Shown here: positions 1-9,364 of the stretch, piece after piece
Layout of the letters: the number at the start of each line of letters is the position of its first letter
Position numbering within the stretch: position 1 is the first letter of the stretch
Assembly: GCA_964556115.1 (NCBI GenBank)
Contig: CAZKVC010000009.1
Coordinates: forward strand, 39,097 to 103,096
Length of the DNA: 64,000 bases
DNA from: Parvularcula sp964556115
GTDB lineage: Bacteria > Pseudomonadota > Alphaproteobacteria > Caulobacterales > Parvularculaceae
Direction: 5' to 3'
Made by a program: the position numbers and the translations under genes
The notes under the pieces: generated by a model
Database searches by the model: none
What the model saw: the letters and a program-made list of their open reading frames with translations, nothing else
Told to the model about the DNA's origin: nothing

Positions 1-624
1 GGAGCCCCCGTCCTCGGCCCTGATCGAGACGATCTCATCGCAGCGCACCGGGGTCAGCTCACGGTCGCGCTTCAGGAAGAGGGAGCCGGGGCCACCCGGC
101 TGCCTCGTCTCCTCACCGCGGAGCGCTGCCGCTTCCGCGCGCGCCTCTGCACGGCGCCAGAGGACGAAGAGAAGGACCATGGCGTAGACCGTCACGCCTT
201 GGAAAAGCTGCCAGGTCAGCGCCACCGGACCGAAGGGCGCGGCGGCGAGGCCCTCCCGCACGGCGCCCGCCGCAAGGCTCACCCCGATCAGAACCGAAAG
301 ATACCAGAGAAAGGCGAAAAGCGCCCCGAACCCGCCCTGAAGAAGAACGCCCCGGACGCTTCGAAGGCCCAGCGGTCTGGCGCGGAGAAGCCGCGCCGCT
401 CCGAACGCCAGAAGCCCGCCGGTCACCGCATCGAGGGATGCGAACCACAGCGCCAGAAGGAAAGGATGCCCAGCGACGATCAGGAAGGCCGTAAGATAAC
501 CAAGCAGCAGCGCCGCTGTCAGGGCCAGGGCCGCGCGGGCGTCACCGGGTAGCTGTCGCCACGCAGCGCTGGCTGCCGCAAGGCCCGGAAAAGCTGAAAG
601 ACGGTCGGATAAAGCCTGCGCCAC
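1..624 (-). CDS. LytTR-family membrane-bound transcriptional regulator (3' part beyond window)
   Basis: A frame is open on the minus strand from a GTG at 624 to the window edge, giving 208 residues without a stop. The first ~160 residues contain four hydrophobic stretches that look like transmembrane helices. The last visible residues (LFLKRDRELTPVRCDEIVS) match the start of a LytTR DNA-binding domain, so this should be a membrane-tethered transcription factor whose DNA-binding half continues off the window. Such proteins bind DNA while anchored in the inner membrane; the signal is unknown. An AGGAAAGGG stretch precedes the GTG, though with short spacing. It is divergent from purA with a ~100-base gap. 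The family call rests on the visible LytTR start only. Confidence 0.7.
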   Translation of the reverse strand, partial: MAQALSDRLSAFPGLAAASAAWRQLPGDARAALALTAALLLGYLTAFLIVAGHPFLLALWFASLDAVTGGLLAFGAARLLRARPLGLRSVRGVLLQGGFGALFAFLWYLSVLIGVSLAAGAVREGLAAAPFGPVALTWQLFQGVTVYAMVLLFVLWRRAEARAEAAALRGEETRQPGGPGSLFLKRDRELTPVRCDEIVSIRAEDGGS

Positions 625-726
625 GGCCCTTTCCTAGCTTCCTTCCGCCAAGGCATAAAGCTTGCGGCTTCCCCTTTTCGCGCGACTGGCCTAGGCCCCG
701 CCTTTTCGAGTGGAGGCTTTGGCAGC

Positions 727-2019
727 ATGGCGCATGTGGCGGTGATCGGTGCCCAGTGGGGCGATGAGGGCAAGGGCAAGATCGTCGACTGGCTCTCGGC
801 CCGGGCCGATGTGGTGGCGCGCTTTCAGGGCGGGCACAATGCCGGCCACACGCTGGTCATCGACGGCACGGTCTACAAGCTCTCGCTCCTCCCCTCCGGC
901 ATCGTTCGCGAGGGCAAGCTTTCGGTCATCGGCTCGGGCGTGGTCATCGACCCCGAAGCCTTCGCCAGTGAGGTCGCACGCCTTGAGGGGCAGGGGGTGA
1001 AGATCACCCCGCGCAGCCTTGCCGTGGCCGAGAACGCCTGCCTCATCCTGCCGCTTCACGGTGAGCTGGACCGCCTGCGCGAGGAAGCAGCCGGCGCGGG
1101 CAAGATCGGCACCACCGGGCGGGGCATCGGCCCTGCCTATGAAGACAAGGTCGGCCGCCGGGCGATCCGCGTCGCCGATCTTCGCGATGCGTCGGGCCTC
1201 GAAGCGCGGATCGACCGCCTCCTCACCCATCACAATGCCCTCCGGGTCGGTTTCGGCGCGGCGCCGCTCGAGGCTTCCGACCTGCGTGAGGCGCTGGAGA
1301 AGGCGGCGGAGACGCTTCTGCCTTTCGCAACGCCGGTATGGCGGCTCCTCAACGAGGCACGCCGGGCGGGCAACCGCATCCTTTTCGAAGGTGCGCAGGG
1401 CGTCCTCCTCGATGTCGATCACGGCACCTATCCTTACGTCACCTCGTCGAACACGGTCGCCGGGCAGGCGGCGAACGGCACCGGGCTCGGCATGGCCGGA
1501 CAGGCCTACGGTCTCGGCATCGTCAAGGCCTACACCACGCGGGTCGGCTCGGGGCCCTTCCCGACGGAGCTCAGCGACGAGAACGGCAAGAGGCTCGGCG
1601 AGCGGGGGCACGAATTCGGCACCGTCACCGGTCGGCAGCGCCGCTGCGGCTGGTTCGATGCGGCGCTCGTGCGGCAGAGCCTCGTCATGGCGGGCATCGA
1701 CGGCATCGCGCTGACCAAGCTCGACGTCCTCGACGGCTTCGAGACCCTGAAGGTCTGCATCGGCTACCGCATCGGCGGCGAGGAATATGACTACCTGCCC
1801 GCCGGAATGAGCGAGCAGGCCGAAGCGGAGCCGATCTACGAAGAGCATGAAGGCTGGAGCGAAAGCACCGAAGGCGCGCGGTCCTGGGCCGAGCTTCCAG
1901 CGGCGGCGGTGAAATATGTCCGCCGCATCGAGGAACTGGTGAACCGTCCGATCACCCTTCTTTCGACCTCGCCCGAGCGCGAGGACGTCATCTTGATGAA
2001 GGACCCCTTCGAAGGGTGA
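727..2019 (+). CDS. purA: Adenylosuccinate synthetase
   Basis: A 430-residue protein, the normal length for PurA, which makes adenylosuccinate from IMP, aspartate and GTP, the first committed step from IMP to AMP in the cytoplasm. The N-terminus carries the signature GDEGKGK loop (about residues 12-18, with the catalytic Asp and the P-loop-like Gly-rich segment) and GHNAGHT soon after. GTTGRGIGPAYEDK is near residue 128 and TKLDVLDG near 330 (the GTP base-recognition region). The ATG at 727 follows a short spacer after the divergent LytTR gene. The gene appears to be monocistronic. Confidence 0.98.
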   Translation: MAHVAVIGAQWGDEGKGKIVDWLSARADVVARFQGGHNAGHTLVIDGTVYKLSLLPSGIVREGKLSVIGSGVVIDPEAFASEVARLEGQGVKITPRSLAVAENACLILPLHGELDRLREEAAGAGKIGTTGRGIGPAYEDKVGRRAIRVADLRDASGLEARIDRLLTHHNALRVGFGAAPLEASDLREALEKAAETLLPFATPVWRLLNEARRAGNRILFEGAQGVLLDVDHGTYPYVTSSNTVAGQAANGTGLGMAGQAYGLGIVKAYTTRVGSGPFPTELSDENGKRLGERGHEFGTVTGRQRRCGWFDAALVRQSLVMAGIDGIALTKLDVLDGFETLKVCIGYRIGGEEYDYLPAGMSEQAEAEPIYEEHEGWSESTEGARSWAELPAAAVKYVRRIEELVNRPITLLSTSPEREDVILMKDPFEG

Positions 2020-2022
2020 AAA

Positions 2023-2050
2023 GCCCTGAAGCCTGAGGGCCTGGTTTTCA
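2023..2050 (+). terminator. Weak hairpin after purA
   Basis: GCCCT (2023-2027) and AGGGC (2036-2040) can pair around an 8-base loop just after the purA stop, followed by a short T-containing tail. It could be a weak intrinsic terminator. The T-run is short, so the call is tentative. Confidence 0.3.
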
Positions 2051-2103
2051 GAGACCCTTAAGAGCGTTCGTGTCAGGACCGAGGTAGAGGAGCCTCGGCC
2101 TTG

Positions 2104-3897
2104 ATGAACAAGGATGACTTCGGATGCTGCGCGCGGGGAAAGCTTGAAGCGATCAAGCTGACCATTGATGCGCGGGAAAGCCAGTTCACCGCCCGGCTCT
2201 TCATCGCCGGGATCGGCGTGATGTTCCTTTGCAGCGGCTACGACCCCATCTACCCGGCGCTCGTTTTGGCGATGGTCATCGTCAGCCAGATCGGAGATCT
2301 CTTTATCCGGCGCGCCATCGTCCCGGTGGGCAGGGAACGCCCGCTCGAGCGGTGGGAAGACTTCGCGCTCGCCGTCTGCAACATCCAGGCATCGACGATC
2401 TATGGAAGCGTCGCCGTCCTCGCCTGGTTCGCACCGGACGAAGGTTTCCGCATTTTCGCAGGTTTCTGGCTGTCCGGCTCGATGGTCCACGTCATCCTGC
2501 ACATGCACCATCACAAGCCGACCTTCATCACCAGCTTCGTTCCGCATGCGGTTCATGTCGTGGGCCTTGCCGCGACCAGCCTCTTCATGCGCGACGGTGT
2601 GATGGTCACCAATGCCGCGCTTCTATTCGCAGGCTCGATGTTCATCATCTACGCGGTCACGGCCTACAGGGCCTGGGGAAAGGCCAGCGGGGAGCTTCAG
2701 CGCGCCCGAGCCGAGGCCGAGGAGCGCCGCGCCATCGCCGAGCAGGCCAGCGCCTCGAAGAGCACCTTCCTCGCAACCCTCAGCCATGAGATCAGGACAC
2801 CGATGAACGGCATTCTCGGCATGGCTGCCGCTCTCGAGGAAAGCGATATCGGCCCCGAGGAGCGCCAGAAGGTGCGTGTCCTGCGCCAGGCGAGCGACCT
2901 TCTTCTGGTTCTTCTCAACGACGTTCTCGACATGTCGAAGATCGAGGCGGGCAAGATCGAGCTCGAGGTCAAACCCTTCCATATCGGCGAGGTGATCGAA
3001 CGCGTCGCCGCCCTTCACGGCACCGAGGCGGAGCGGAAGGGACTGATCTTGCGCTCCGAGCTTTCCGCCGCCATGCCCCTGCGCTGGATCGGCGATGAGC
3101 ACCGGATCGTCCAGGTGCTGCACAATCTCACCGGTAATGCCGTGAAGTTCACCGGCGAGGGCGAAGTTGTCCTCGGCCTTGCGCCCCTCGAGGAAGGCAA
3201 AGGCATCGTTCTGACCGTGCGCGATACCGGCATCGGTATGAGTGCTGAGGAAAGGGCGCGGGTCTTCGAACCCTTCACCCAGGCGGACAGTTCGACCACC
3301 CGCGTCTATGGCGGCACGGGGCTTGGCCTCACCATCACCAACGGCCTCATCGAGGCGATGGGCGGAACCCTCTCGGTGGAGAGTGAAAAGGGCGAGGGCA
3401 CGACCTTCATCATCCGTCTGCCGCTGATGGGTGCGGATACTGAGCGCACGCCCGCCGCCGCGACCACCGAACCGGCTCAGGGGCTCGATGGGCTGCGTAT
3501 TCTCGCGGTGGACGACAACCGGGTGAACCTCGCCGTTCTCGACACGCTCCTCAGCCGGGAAGGCGCCCATGTGGTCCTGGCGAACAGCGGGCAGATCGCG
3601 CTCGAACTCTTCGAGCCAACAAGTTTCGACCTTGTGCTCCTCGATATCTCCATGCCCCATCTTGACGGGCCGGAGGTCCTTCGCAGGCTGATGGATACCT
3701 ATTCCGGCGGGAGGCTGCCACCTGTGATCGCGGTGTCGGCCCATGCCATGCAGGAGGACATCGACCGTTTCCTCAGCGAAGGCTTCTCGGGCTACGTCAC
3801 CAAGCCCGTACGCATTGCGGCGCTGCGCAATGCGGCCACCGCGGCCCTTGGCCTGGTGGGCGAAGCTGAAGCTTCGCCCACGGAGCGCCGCAGCTAG
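2104..3897 (+). CDS. Hybrid sensor histidine kinase/response regulator
   Basis: A 597-residue membrane kinase. Residues ~25-185 hold about six hydrophobic segments with an unusual His-rich stretch (HVILHMHHHKP, near residues 137-147). A coiled-coil linker leads to the HisKA dimerisation domain with the phospho-accepting His in LSHEIRTP (~residue 227). A HATPase domain follows, with an N-box (NLTGNAVKFT, ~340) and G boxes (DTGIGM, GGTGLGL). The C-terminus is a receiver domain with acidic residues AVDDN, the phospho-acceptor Asp in LLDIS (~515) and the conserved Lys in VTKPV. A TTG at 2101 lies immediately before the ATG at 2104, which I prefer. No cognate regulator is adjacent, so the partner is unknown. 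The final stop overlaps that of the convergent protease gene. Confidence 0.9.
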   Translation: MNKDDFGCCARGKLEAIKLTIDARESQFTARLFIAGIGVMFLCSGYDPIYPALVLAMVIVSQIGDLFIRRAIVPVGRERPLERWEDFALAVCNIQASTIYGSVAVLAWFAPDEGFRIFAGFWLSGSMVHVILHMHHHKPTFITSFVPHAVHVVGLAATSLFMRDGVMVTNAALLFAGSMFIIYAVTAYRAWGKASGELQRARAEAEERRAIAEQASASKSTFLATLSHEIRTPMNGILGMAAALEESDIGPEERQKVRVLRQASDLLLVLLNDVLDMSKIEAGKIELEVKPFHIGEVIERVAALHGTEAERKGLILRSELSAAMPLRWIGDEHRIVQVLHNLTGNAVKFTGEGEVVLGLAPLEEGKGIVLTVRDTGIGMSAEERARVFEPFTQADSSTTRVYGGTGLGLTITNGLIEAMGGTLSVESEKGEGTTFIIRLPLMGADTERTPAAATTEPAQGLDGLRILAVDDNRVNLAVLDTLLSREGAHVVLANSGQIALELFEPTSFDLVLLDISMPHLDGPEVLRRLMDTYSGGRLPPVIAVSAHAMQEDIDRFLSEGFSGYVTKPVRIAALRNAATAALGLVGEAEASPTERRS

Positions 3898-6740
3898 AGC
3901 GGCTGGCCGTCGGTGCCGAGCTCCGTCATCTCGCCGCCAGCGAAGGCGCGGACCGCCTCGCGCTGGGTGGCGCCGTCACCAACCACCACATAGACCATGT
4001 CGTCTTCGGTGAGGTAGCGTTCTGCGACCTCGCGGAAATCGCCGACGTCCATCGCAAGAAGGGTGTCCTGCGCCTCCTCGAGATAGGACGTAGAAAGATC
4101 ATAGCGCGAGATCGACTGCAGCATGCCGAGCTTGGCGAAGAGGCTTTCATAGGCGCGGGTGTTCGCCTTGACGACCTTCTGCTTGGTGATCTCCGCATCC
4201 TCCTCGTCGAAGGTCTCGGCATAGGACGCCACCATGTCGCTGATGATATCGAGCGACGGGCCAGTGGCGTTCGAGCGGACGCTGGTGCCCACGGTCCAGG
4301 GCTGCGGGTAGCTGCCCTCGCCGATCCAGGACTGAGCGCCGTAGGTATAACCCTTCTCGATACGGAGGGTCTGGGCAAGATCGCCGCTGATGCCGCCGCC
4401 GAGCTTTTCGTTGGTGAAGTCGATGAGCCGGTAGGCGTCGTCGGTGGTCGGCACCGAAAGCTTGCCGGCGTAGATCACCGACTGCTTCGAGCCCGGAACG
4501 TCGATGAAATAGACCCGCGAGGCAAGATCGGTAGCGGGCACTTCGGGGATCACCTCCTCGGCGGACTCGCCGGAGAAGCTGGCGGCGATCGGGGCGAGGC
4601 CTTCTTCGGCGCGGGGTTCCTCGACCGCGCCGACCAGATGCATGCTGACCTTCGATTGCAGCAGTTCTTCGTGAAGCCTGCGCATGTCGGCGAGGCTCAG
4701 GGTCTCGACCTCGCCCGCAATGCCGAGCGAGGGACGGCCGGCTGGATGCGCGCCGTAAAGTAGTCCCTTGTAGGTGTCGAAGGCGACCGCGCGCGGGTTC
4801 GCCTCGTTGCCCCTGATCGAGGTCAGGAGCTGCCGCTGGACCTTGTCGAATGCGGCTTCCTCGAAGCGCGGCGTCCGGACCATCTCCTCGACCAGCGCCA
4901 CGGTCTCCTCGAAATTGCGGGCGAGGGTAGTCACGGAGATGACGAGATCCTCCGCCGCCGCCGAGACCGAAATGGTCGCGCCGAGAAGCCCTGCGGCCTG
5001 CTCGAATGCGGCGGCGTTCCTGGCTGCCGTTCCTTCTTCGAGGAGCCCCGCGAAGAGATTGGCCCGGCCGCTGGCACCCATCGGATCGGCGATCCGGCCC
5101 CCGTCGATCACCACATCGAAGGTGACGACCGGCGTCTCGAAGCTCTCGATACCGAGGAGTTCCGCTCCGCCGGCAAGCTCGGCCTCGTAGATGTCGGGCA
5201 TCTCGAAAAGCGGAAGCTCACCGAAATCAGGCTCCGAGCGATCGATGCGGCTCGGGGTCTTTTCATACTCCGCAACCGCGCCTGCGCTGACTTCCTCCGC
5301 CTCCACATCATTACGGACGACCTCAACAGCGACTTCGGCGGGGCTCGATCCTTCGAGGGCGAGCCCGACCTCGCCCTTGGGCACGAAGCTGGTGATGACC
5401 GCGGGCTGGCCTTCCACGTGCTCGCGGAAGACGCGCATGACGTCATCGGCGGAGAGGGCCTGGAGGGCTTCGGCCTGCTTCACCGCATAGGCGGGATCGC
5501 CGAAGAACTCATTGTCCGACGCAAGCTGGTTCGCCTTGCCCAGAACCGTGGAGACCGACGCGTAGAGCGCGGTTTCCTGCTCCGCCTTGATGCGTTTGAG
5601 ATCGACGGGGTCGACACCCTCTTCGGCGAAGCGGGCAAGACCTCTTTCGATTGCGGCCTTCACCTCGTCGAGATCCGTGCCCTGATTGGCGCGCACCTTG
5701 ATGACGAATTCACCGGCGATCTCGGAGCTCGAATTATAGGTGGTGACGCCGGGGGCGAGCTTTTCTTCCTCGACGATCACTTCGTAGAGCGGCGCACTCT
5801 TGCTGCCGCCGAGGACCGCGCCGAGGACCCTGAGCGCAAGCTCGTCCGGGTGCCCCGCTTCCACCGTGGGCATGGTCATGGCGAGCTGCGGAAGGGTCGC
5901 GAAATTGTCTTCCCAGTAAAGGCTCTTGTCCGCTTCCAGCGTGACCGGCATCGGCTGAAGAGCGTTGATGCCCGGCCCGCGGCGGATCTCTCCGAACCAT
6001 GTCTCCACCTTCTCGCGCATCTCGGCCGGGTCGAAATCCCCGGCGATGGCGAGGGTCGCGTTCGATGCGCCGTAATAGCGCTCATAGAATTCGGTCAGGT
6101 CTTCGAGGGTCGCGTTCTGAAGATCTTCGAGCTGACCGATCACCGACCAGCTATAGGGGTGGCCTTCGGGGTAGAGCGCGGCGCGGGTGATCTCGCCTTC
6201 GAAGCCGTAGGCGACATTGTCCACACGCTGACGTTTCTCGTTCTTGACGACCTGCTTCTCGCGTTCGAGCGCCTCTTCGGTCACCGTCTTGATCATGTAG
6301 CCGAGGCGGTCACTGTCGATCCACAGGATCTTGTCGACCGTGTCCTTGGGCACGACCTCGTAATAGATCGTACCGTCCGACCACGTACCGCCATTGCGCT
6401 GCCCGCCCCATTCGGGAATCTTCAGCCGGTTCCAGCCGCGCGGCACATTCTCGCTGTCGTTGAACGCCATGTGCTCGAAGAAGTGCGCAAAGCCCGTACG
6501 GCCCGGCTTCTCGCGGTTCGAGCCCACATGCACGACTGTCGAGAAGGCGACGATGGGATCGGATGTGTCCTGATGAAGAACGACTTCGAGTCCGTTATCG
6601 AGGGTGAATTTCTGATAGGGCAGGTCGAAGGCGGCAGCACTTTCGGCCTCGGTTCTCGCCTCCATCTCTTGCCCGCCGGGTCCGGCGCAGGCCGCCATCA
6701 CGAGAGCGCTGACACCGAGCAGAAGATGACGTGAGACCAT
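3894..6740 (-). CDS. M16-family zinc metalloprotease lipoprotein (pitrilysin-like)
   Basis: A 948-residue protein with the inverted zinc motif HxxEH (HFFEH, ~residues 86-90) and a second, catalytically inactive M16-like half (from about residue 520), the usual two-domain architecture of bacterial pitrilysin-like proteases. The N-terminus is a lipoprotein signal ending in LVMAAC, so it is expected to be anchored in the periplasm or outer membrane. I start it at the ATG at 6740 because the signal peptide begins there; the frame remains open upstream but with no sensible leader. It probably degrades peptides or small proteins in the envelope. The stop codon overlaps that of the kinase at the palindrome CTAG. 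Confidence 0.93.
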   Translation of the reverse strand: MVSRHLLLGVSALVMAACAGPGGQEMEARTEAESAAAFDLPYQKFTLDNGLEVVLHQDTSDPIVAFSTVVHVGSNREKPGRTGFAHFFEHMAFNDSENVPRGWNRLKIPEWGGQRNGGTWSDGTIYYEVVPKDTVDKILWIDSDRLGYMIKTVTEEALEREKQVVKNEKRQRVDNVAYGFEGEITRAALYPEGHPYSWSVIGQLEDLQNATLEDLTEFYERYYGASNATLAIAGDFDPAEMREKVETWFGEIRRGPGINALQPMPVTLEADKSLYWEDNFATLPQLAMTMPTVEAGHPDELALRVLGAVLGGSKSAPLYEVIVEEEKLAPGVTTYNSSSEIAGEFVIKVRANQGTDLDEVKAAIERGLARFAEEGVDPVDLKRIKAEQETALYASVSTVLGKANQLASDNEFFGDPAYAVKQAEALQALSADDVMRVFREHVEGQPAVITSFVPKGEVGLALEGSSPAEVAVEVVRNDVEAEEVSAGAVAEYEKTPSRIDRSEPDFGELPLFEMPDIYEAELAGGAELLGIESFETPVVTFDVVIDGGRIADPMGASGRANLFAGLLEEGTAARNAAAFEQAAGLLGATISVSAAAEDLVISVTTLARNFEETVALVEEMVRTPRFEEAAFDKVQRQLLTSIRGNEANPRAVAFDTYKGLLYGAHPAGRPSLGIAGEVETLSLADMRRLHEELLQSKVSMHLVGAVEEPRAEEGLAPIAASFSGESAEEVIPEVPATDLASRVYFIDVPGSKQSVIYAGKLSVPTTDDAYRLIDFTNEKLGGGISGDLAQTLRIEKGYTYGAQSWIGEGSYPQPWTVGTSVRSNATGPSLDIISDMVASYAETFDEEDAEITKQKVVKANTRAYESLFAKLGMLQSISRYDLSTSYLEEAQDTLLAMDVGDFREVAERYLTEDDMVYVVVGDGATQREAVRAFAGGEMTELGTDGQPL

Positions 6741-6864
6741 GTTGCATTTCCTCGCCTTATCGATTTGCGGCGAAGGTGCCGATAGAGATCCGAAAAGGCA
6801 AGCTCTGGAACTTGAGCTTTGACTACATATGTGAGAGAGCCTCGGACGAACGCAAAGGTGCCTT

Positions 6865-8679
6865 ATGACCTTCCTGATCCTTGCCTCCCTCGCCCTCGGC
6901 GCCGCGGGCCTTCCCGGCGCGGTGACGCCTGCGCAGACCCCGATCGAGGTCGATGGTGACCTTGCCGACTGGCCGGAGGACGCGCTCACCCTTCCCCTTC
7001 ATGACGGGGAGGGAAAGGAGGCCGCAGGCGAGATCCGGCTCCTCCACGACCCCGAGGCGGAACGGCTCTATCTTGCGCTCTCGGTGCCATACGCGGTGGA
7101 GCGGCAGCAGCTCCTCCTCGATCTCGATGCGGGCGACAGTCTCGACCGGCCCGCGGACCTCACCTTTTCGGAGGGCGAGGTCAGCGTCACCCAGCTTCGC
7201 CACCAGAATCGTGCGCAGGTCCAGCGCGCCGAGGATGGCCGGACTTCCGAATGGTCCCTCGATCTTTCGGGCCTCGCGCCGGACCGCAGCTTCGCGCTGC
7301 CCGCTTCCTTCGGTCTCGCCTTCGAGGCGGAGGGCGAGGGGACGACCCTGCGCTGGGGCGATACCGGCGTCGGCTGGGAGAACAGGCGGCTTCTTTCCCC
7401 GCTCTATCTGGTAGAGAAGAGCACGGCCTTCGGAACCCTCCGTGGACGCACCGCCTGGTCCAAGGCCGAAGGCGCGCCGGACCGTGTGCTGATCAGGCAT
7501 GACGAGGCGGATCTCCACGTCACGGTAGAGGCCGAAGATGGGGGCTTCTTCGAGGTGCACCTTCCGCAAGGACGCTACACTGTTGCCGCCGATGATTCGC
7601 GCACCGTTCCGTCCCTCACTGCGCAGAGAAGCGTCAGTGTCGAGGCGGGCGAGCCCGCCATGGCGGGGGTTCTTCCCGCCATGAGGGCCCGGGGCAATTT
7701 CATCGACCTCGCCGAAGCCGTCCGTGAGCGTCACGCCATCAACGCCGTCGCCTTCGCTTATGCCGACGAAGGGCGCCCGGTTTCCGCTTTCGCCAATGGG
7801 GTCGACCCCGAGGGGAACAGCATAGGCGATGATGCGCTTTTCCGCATGGCGTCGGTGTCGAAGCCCGTCGCGGCCATGGTCGTCCTCAGGCTCGCGGAAG
7901 CTGGCCTCTGGGACCTCGATGAGCCCCTGTCCGCCCATGCCGTGCCCGAACCGATCGCGGACGATCCCCGCCGGGACAAGGTCACCACGCGGATGGTTCT
8001 TCGCCACCTTTCAGGACTTCCCAACACCCATAGCGGCGAAGGCGTGACCTTCCTTTTCGATCCGGGCACGAAGCAGCACTATTCCGGCGAAGCCTTCTAC
8101 TGGCTGCGCGACGCGGTGGAGGCGAAGTTCGGCCGTCCCTTCCAGAGCCTCGCCAAAGAGCATCTCTTCGCCCCCGCAGGCATGACCGCCTCCAGCTTCA
8201 GCTTCCCCGAAGGAGGCGAGGCGCTCTACGTCGGCAAGCTTCACGGCGGCTATCTCTTCGACCGGCCCGAGGACTGGGACGAGAGCAAGATCGTGGGCGG
8301 CCTCGTGACGACCGCGGATGATCTCCTGCGCTTCATCCGTTTCATGAACGACCGCGCGGGCCTTTCGGACGAGCTCTGGCAGGAGATGACCACGCCGAAT
8401 GAGGTGGACCTTCTCGAAGAGGGCGAAGAGGACCGCTTCGGCCTCGGCTGGGTCATTTCGGACGAAGGCCCGCTGGTTCTCAGCCATGGCGGCAGCGAAC
8501 GCGGCGCACGGACTTTCCTGGCCCTTCTCCCCGAAGAAGGCGCGGGCGCGGCGGTGGCCACCAATGCCAGCGGCGGTGTGCCAGCGATCCGCACCCTCTT
8601 CGAAGCCAGCCTCAAGAGGACCCGCGACCTTCCCACCCTCGAAGCCGAGTTCGCTGATTGGGAAAGCTACGACTGGTAG
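6865..8679 (+). CDS. CBM9/DOMON-like domain fused to a class C beta-lactamase-type serine hydrolase
   Basis: A 604-residue secreted protein. A signal peptide (first ~24 residues) is followed by a domain beginning TPIEVDGDLADWP, the typical opening of CBM9-like beta-sandwich domains, extending to about residue 230. The second half is a beta-lactamase/transpeptidase-like domain: the nucleophile motif SVSK (~residues 330-333), a YSG motif (~409) in place of the usual YxN, and HGGS (~540) in the position of the KTG triad. The protein is more likely an esterase, peptidase or amidase than an antibiotic-resistance enzyme. It is divergent from the M16 protease gene (124-base gap), so the two might be co-regulated. 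The domain fusion is unusual; substrate unknown. Confidence 0.82.
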   Translation: MTFLILASLALGAAGLPGAVTPAQTPIEVDGDLADWPEDALTLPLHDGEGKEAAGEIRLLHDPEAERLYLALSVPYAVERQQLLLDLDAGDSLDRPADLTFSEGEVSVTQLRHQNRAQVQRAEDGRTSEWSLDLSGLAPDRSFALPASFGLAFEAEGEGTTLRWGDTGVGWENRRLLSPLYLVEKSTAFGTLRGRTAWSKAEGAPDRVLIRHDEADLHVTVEAEDGGFFEVHLPQGRYTVAADDSRTVPSLTAQRSVSVEAGEPAMAGVLPAMRARGNFIDLAEAVRERHAINAVAFAYADEGRPVSAFANGVDPEGNSIGDDALFRMASVSKPVAAMVVLRLAEAGLWDLDEPLSAHAVPEPIADDPRRDKVTTRMVLRHLSGLPNTHSGEGVTFLFDPGTKQHYSGEAFYWLRDAVEAKFGRPFQSLAKEHLFAPAGMTASSFSFPEGGEALYVGKLHGGYLFDRPEDWDESKIVGGLVTTADDLLRFIRFMNDRAGLSDELWQEMTTPNEVDLLEEGEEDRFGLGWVISDEGPLVLSHGGSERGARTFLALLPEEGAGAAVATNASGGVPAIRTLFEASLKRTRDLPTLEAEFADWESYDW

Positions 8680-8999
8680 GCCAATCGGCGCTGTTTGATG
8701 CCTGCCGCGGCGCGCAGGGCCCAGCCGCCCAGGATGACGCTCATCACCACACGGGCGGGAAAATAGATGAGGGCCGGCAGGCCGAAGATCCAGCGCACGA
8801 CCTCGACCGGCATCACCGCCTCCGCGACAGCCCTGATCCAGTAGAGAAAGGGCAGGTGCTCGCGAAGATGGGTGTCGACCGTGATCGCCGGATCGGCACT
8901 CTGGAACAAGGTCAGCCCAAGGAGCATGATGGCGATCACCCCGTCGCAGATGCTACCCACGAAAGACGCCCATCCGAAGACCAGAAGAAAAGTTCTCAT
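8667..8999 (-). CDS. Small membrane protein of a sigma-factor operon
   Basis: A 110-residue protein with three to four hydrophobic segments (VFGWASFVGSICDGVIAIML, the region around WIRAVAEAVMPVEVV, and LPALIYFPARVVMSVILGGW). No family is recognised. Its ATG overlaps the stop of the upstream DUF6768-like gene by four bases (8996-8999), so it is the last gene of a coupled three-gene operon with an ECF sigma factor. Its 3' end overlaps the convergent serine hydrolase by 13 bases. Role unknown; possibly a membrane partner controlling the sigma factor. Confidence 0.75.
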   Translation of the reverse strand: MRTFLLVFGWASFVGSICDGVIAIMLLGLTLFQSADPAITVDTHLREHLPFLYWIRAVAEAVMPVEVVRWIFGLPALIYFPARVVMSVILGGWALRAAAGIKQRRLAYQS

Positions 9000-9364
9000 G
9001 TGTCATTCCTTTCGATCAGCGCGGCATGAAGAAGGCGAAGCTCGCGCAGGATCCGGGCCGTTTCGGTCCGCTGGGCAAGGCTCGTCTTGAAATAGACGGT
9101 CAGGACCAGCGCGCTGAGGCAGCCCGTCGCCCACTGAACCGCATAAAGAATGCTTTCTGTCGTCAGAAGGCGAAACCCCGCGAAGAGGAACAGCGCGAAG
9201 AAGGCGATATTCGCGGCGTAGGTCAGGGTGAAGACCCAAGCCCCTGGTCCGGTGAAGTTGGCCTTCATCTGGCTGAGAAAGCCTGGCTCGGGACCCAGCC
9301 TTTCGGCCAGCTGACGTTCGCCCTCCGTCAGAATACGGTCGATTTCATCGTCGAGGCGGCTCAT
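8996..9364 (-). CDS. DUF6768-like membrane protein, possible sigma-factor partner
   Basis: A 122-residue protein: an acidic N-terminus (MSRLDDEIDRILTEGERQLAE) followed by two transmembrane segments (VFTLTYAANIAFFALFLFAG and ILYAVQWATGCLSALVLTVY) and a basic C-terminal tail. This matches DUF6768-type proteins that follow ECF sigma genes in alphaproteobacteria. The cytoplasmic N-terminus before a membrane anchor is a reasonable layout for an anti-sigma-like protein, but no zinc (ZAS) motif is present. The start at 9364 overlaps the sigma gene stop by four bases, and its stop overlaps the next start likewise. Confidence 0.75.
   Translation of the reverse strand: MSRLDDEIDRILTEGERQLAERLGPEPGFLSQMKANFTGPGAWVFTLTYAANIAFFALFLFAGFRLLTTESILYAVQWATGCLSALVLTVYFKTSLAQRTETARILRELRLLHAALIERNDT

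Noticed and set aside
691..2556. Long minus-strand frame of 621 residues overlapping purA
   Set aside because: It is the antisense shadow of purA and the kinase gene; composition is charged and repetitive, with no recognisable domain.
5418..6734. Plus-strand frame of 438 residues over the M16 gene
   Set aside because: Shadow of the real protease gene on the opposite strand; no protein-like features.
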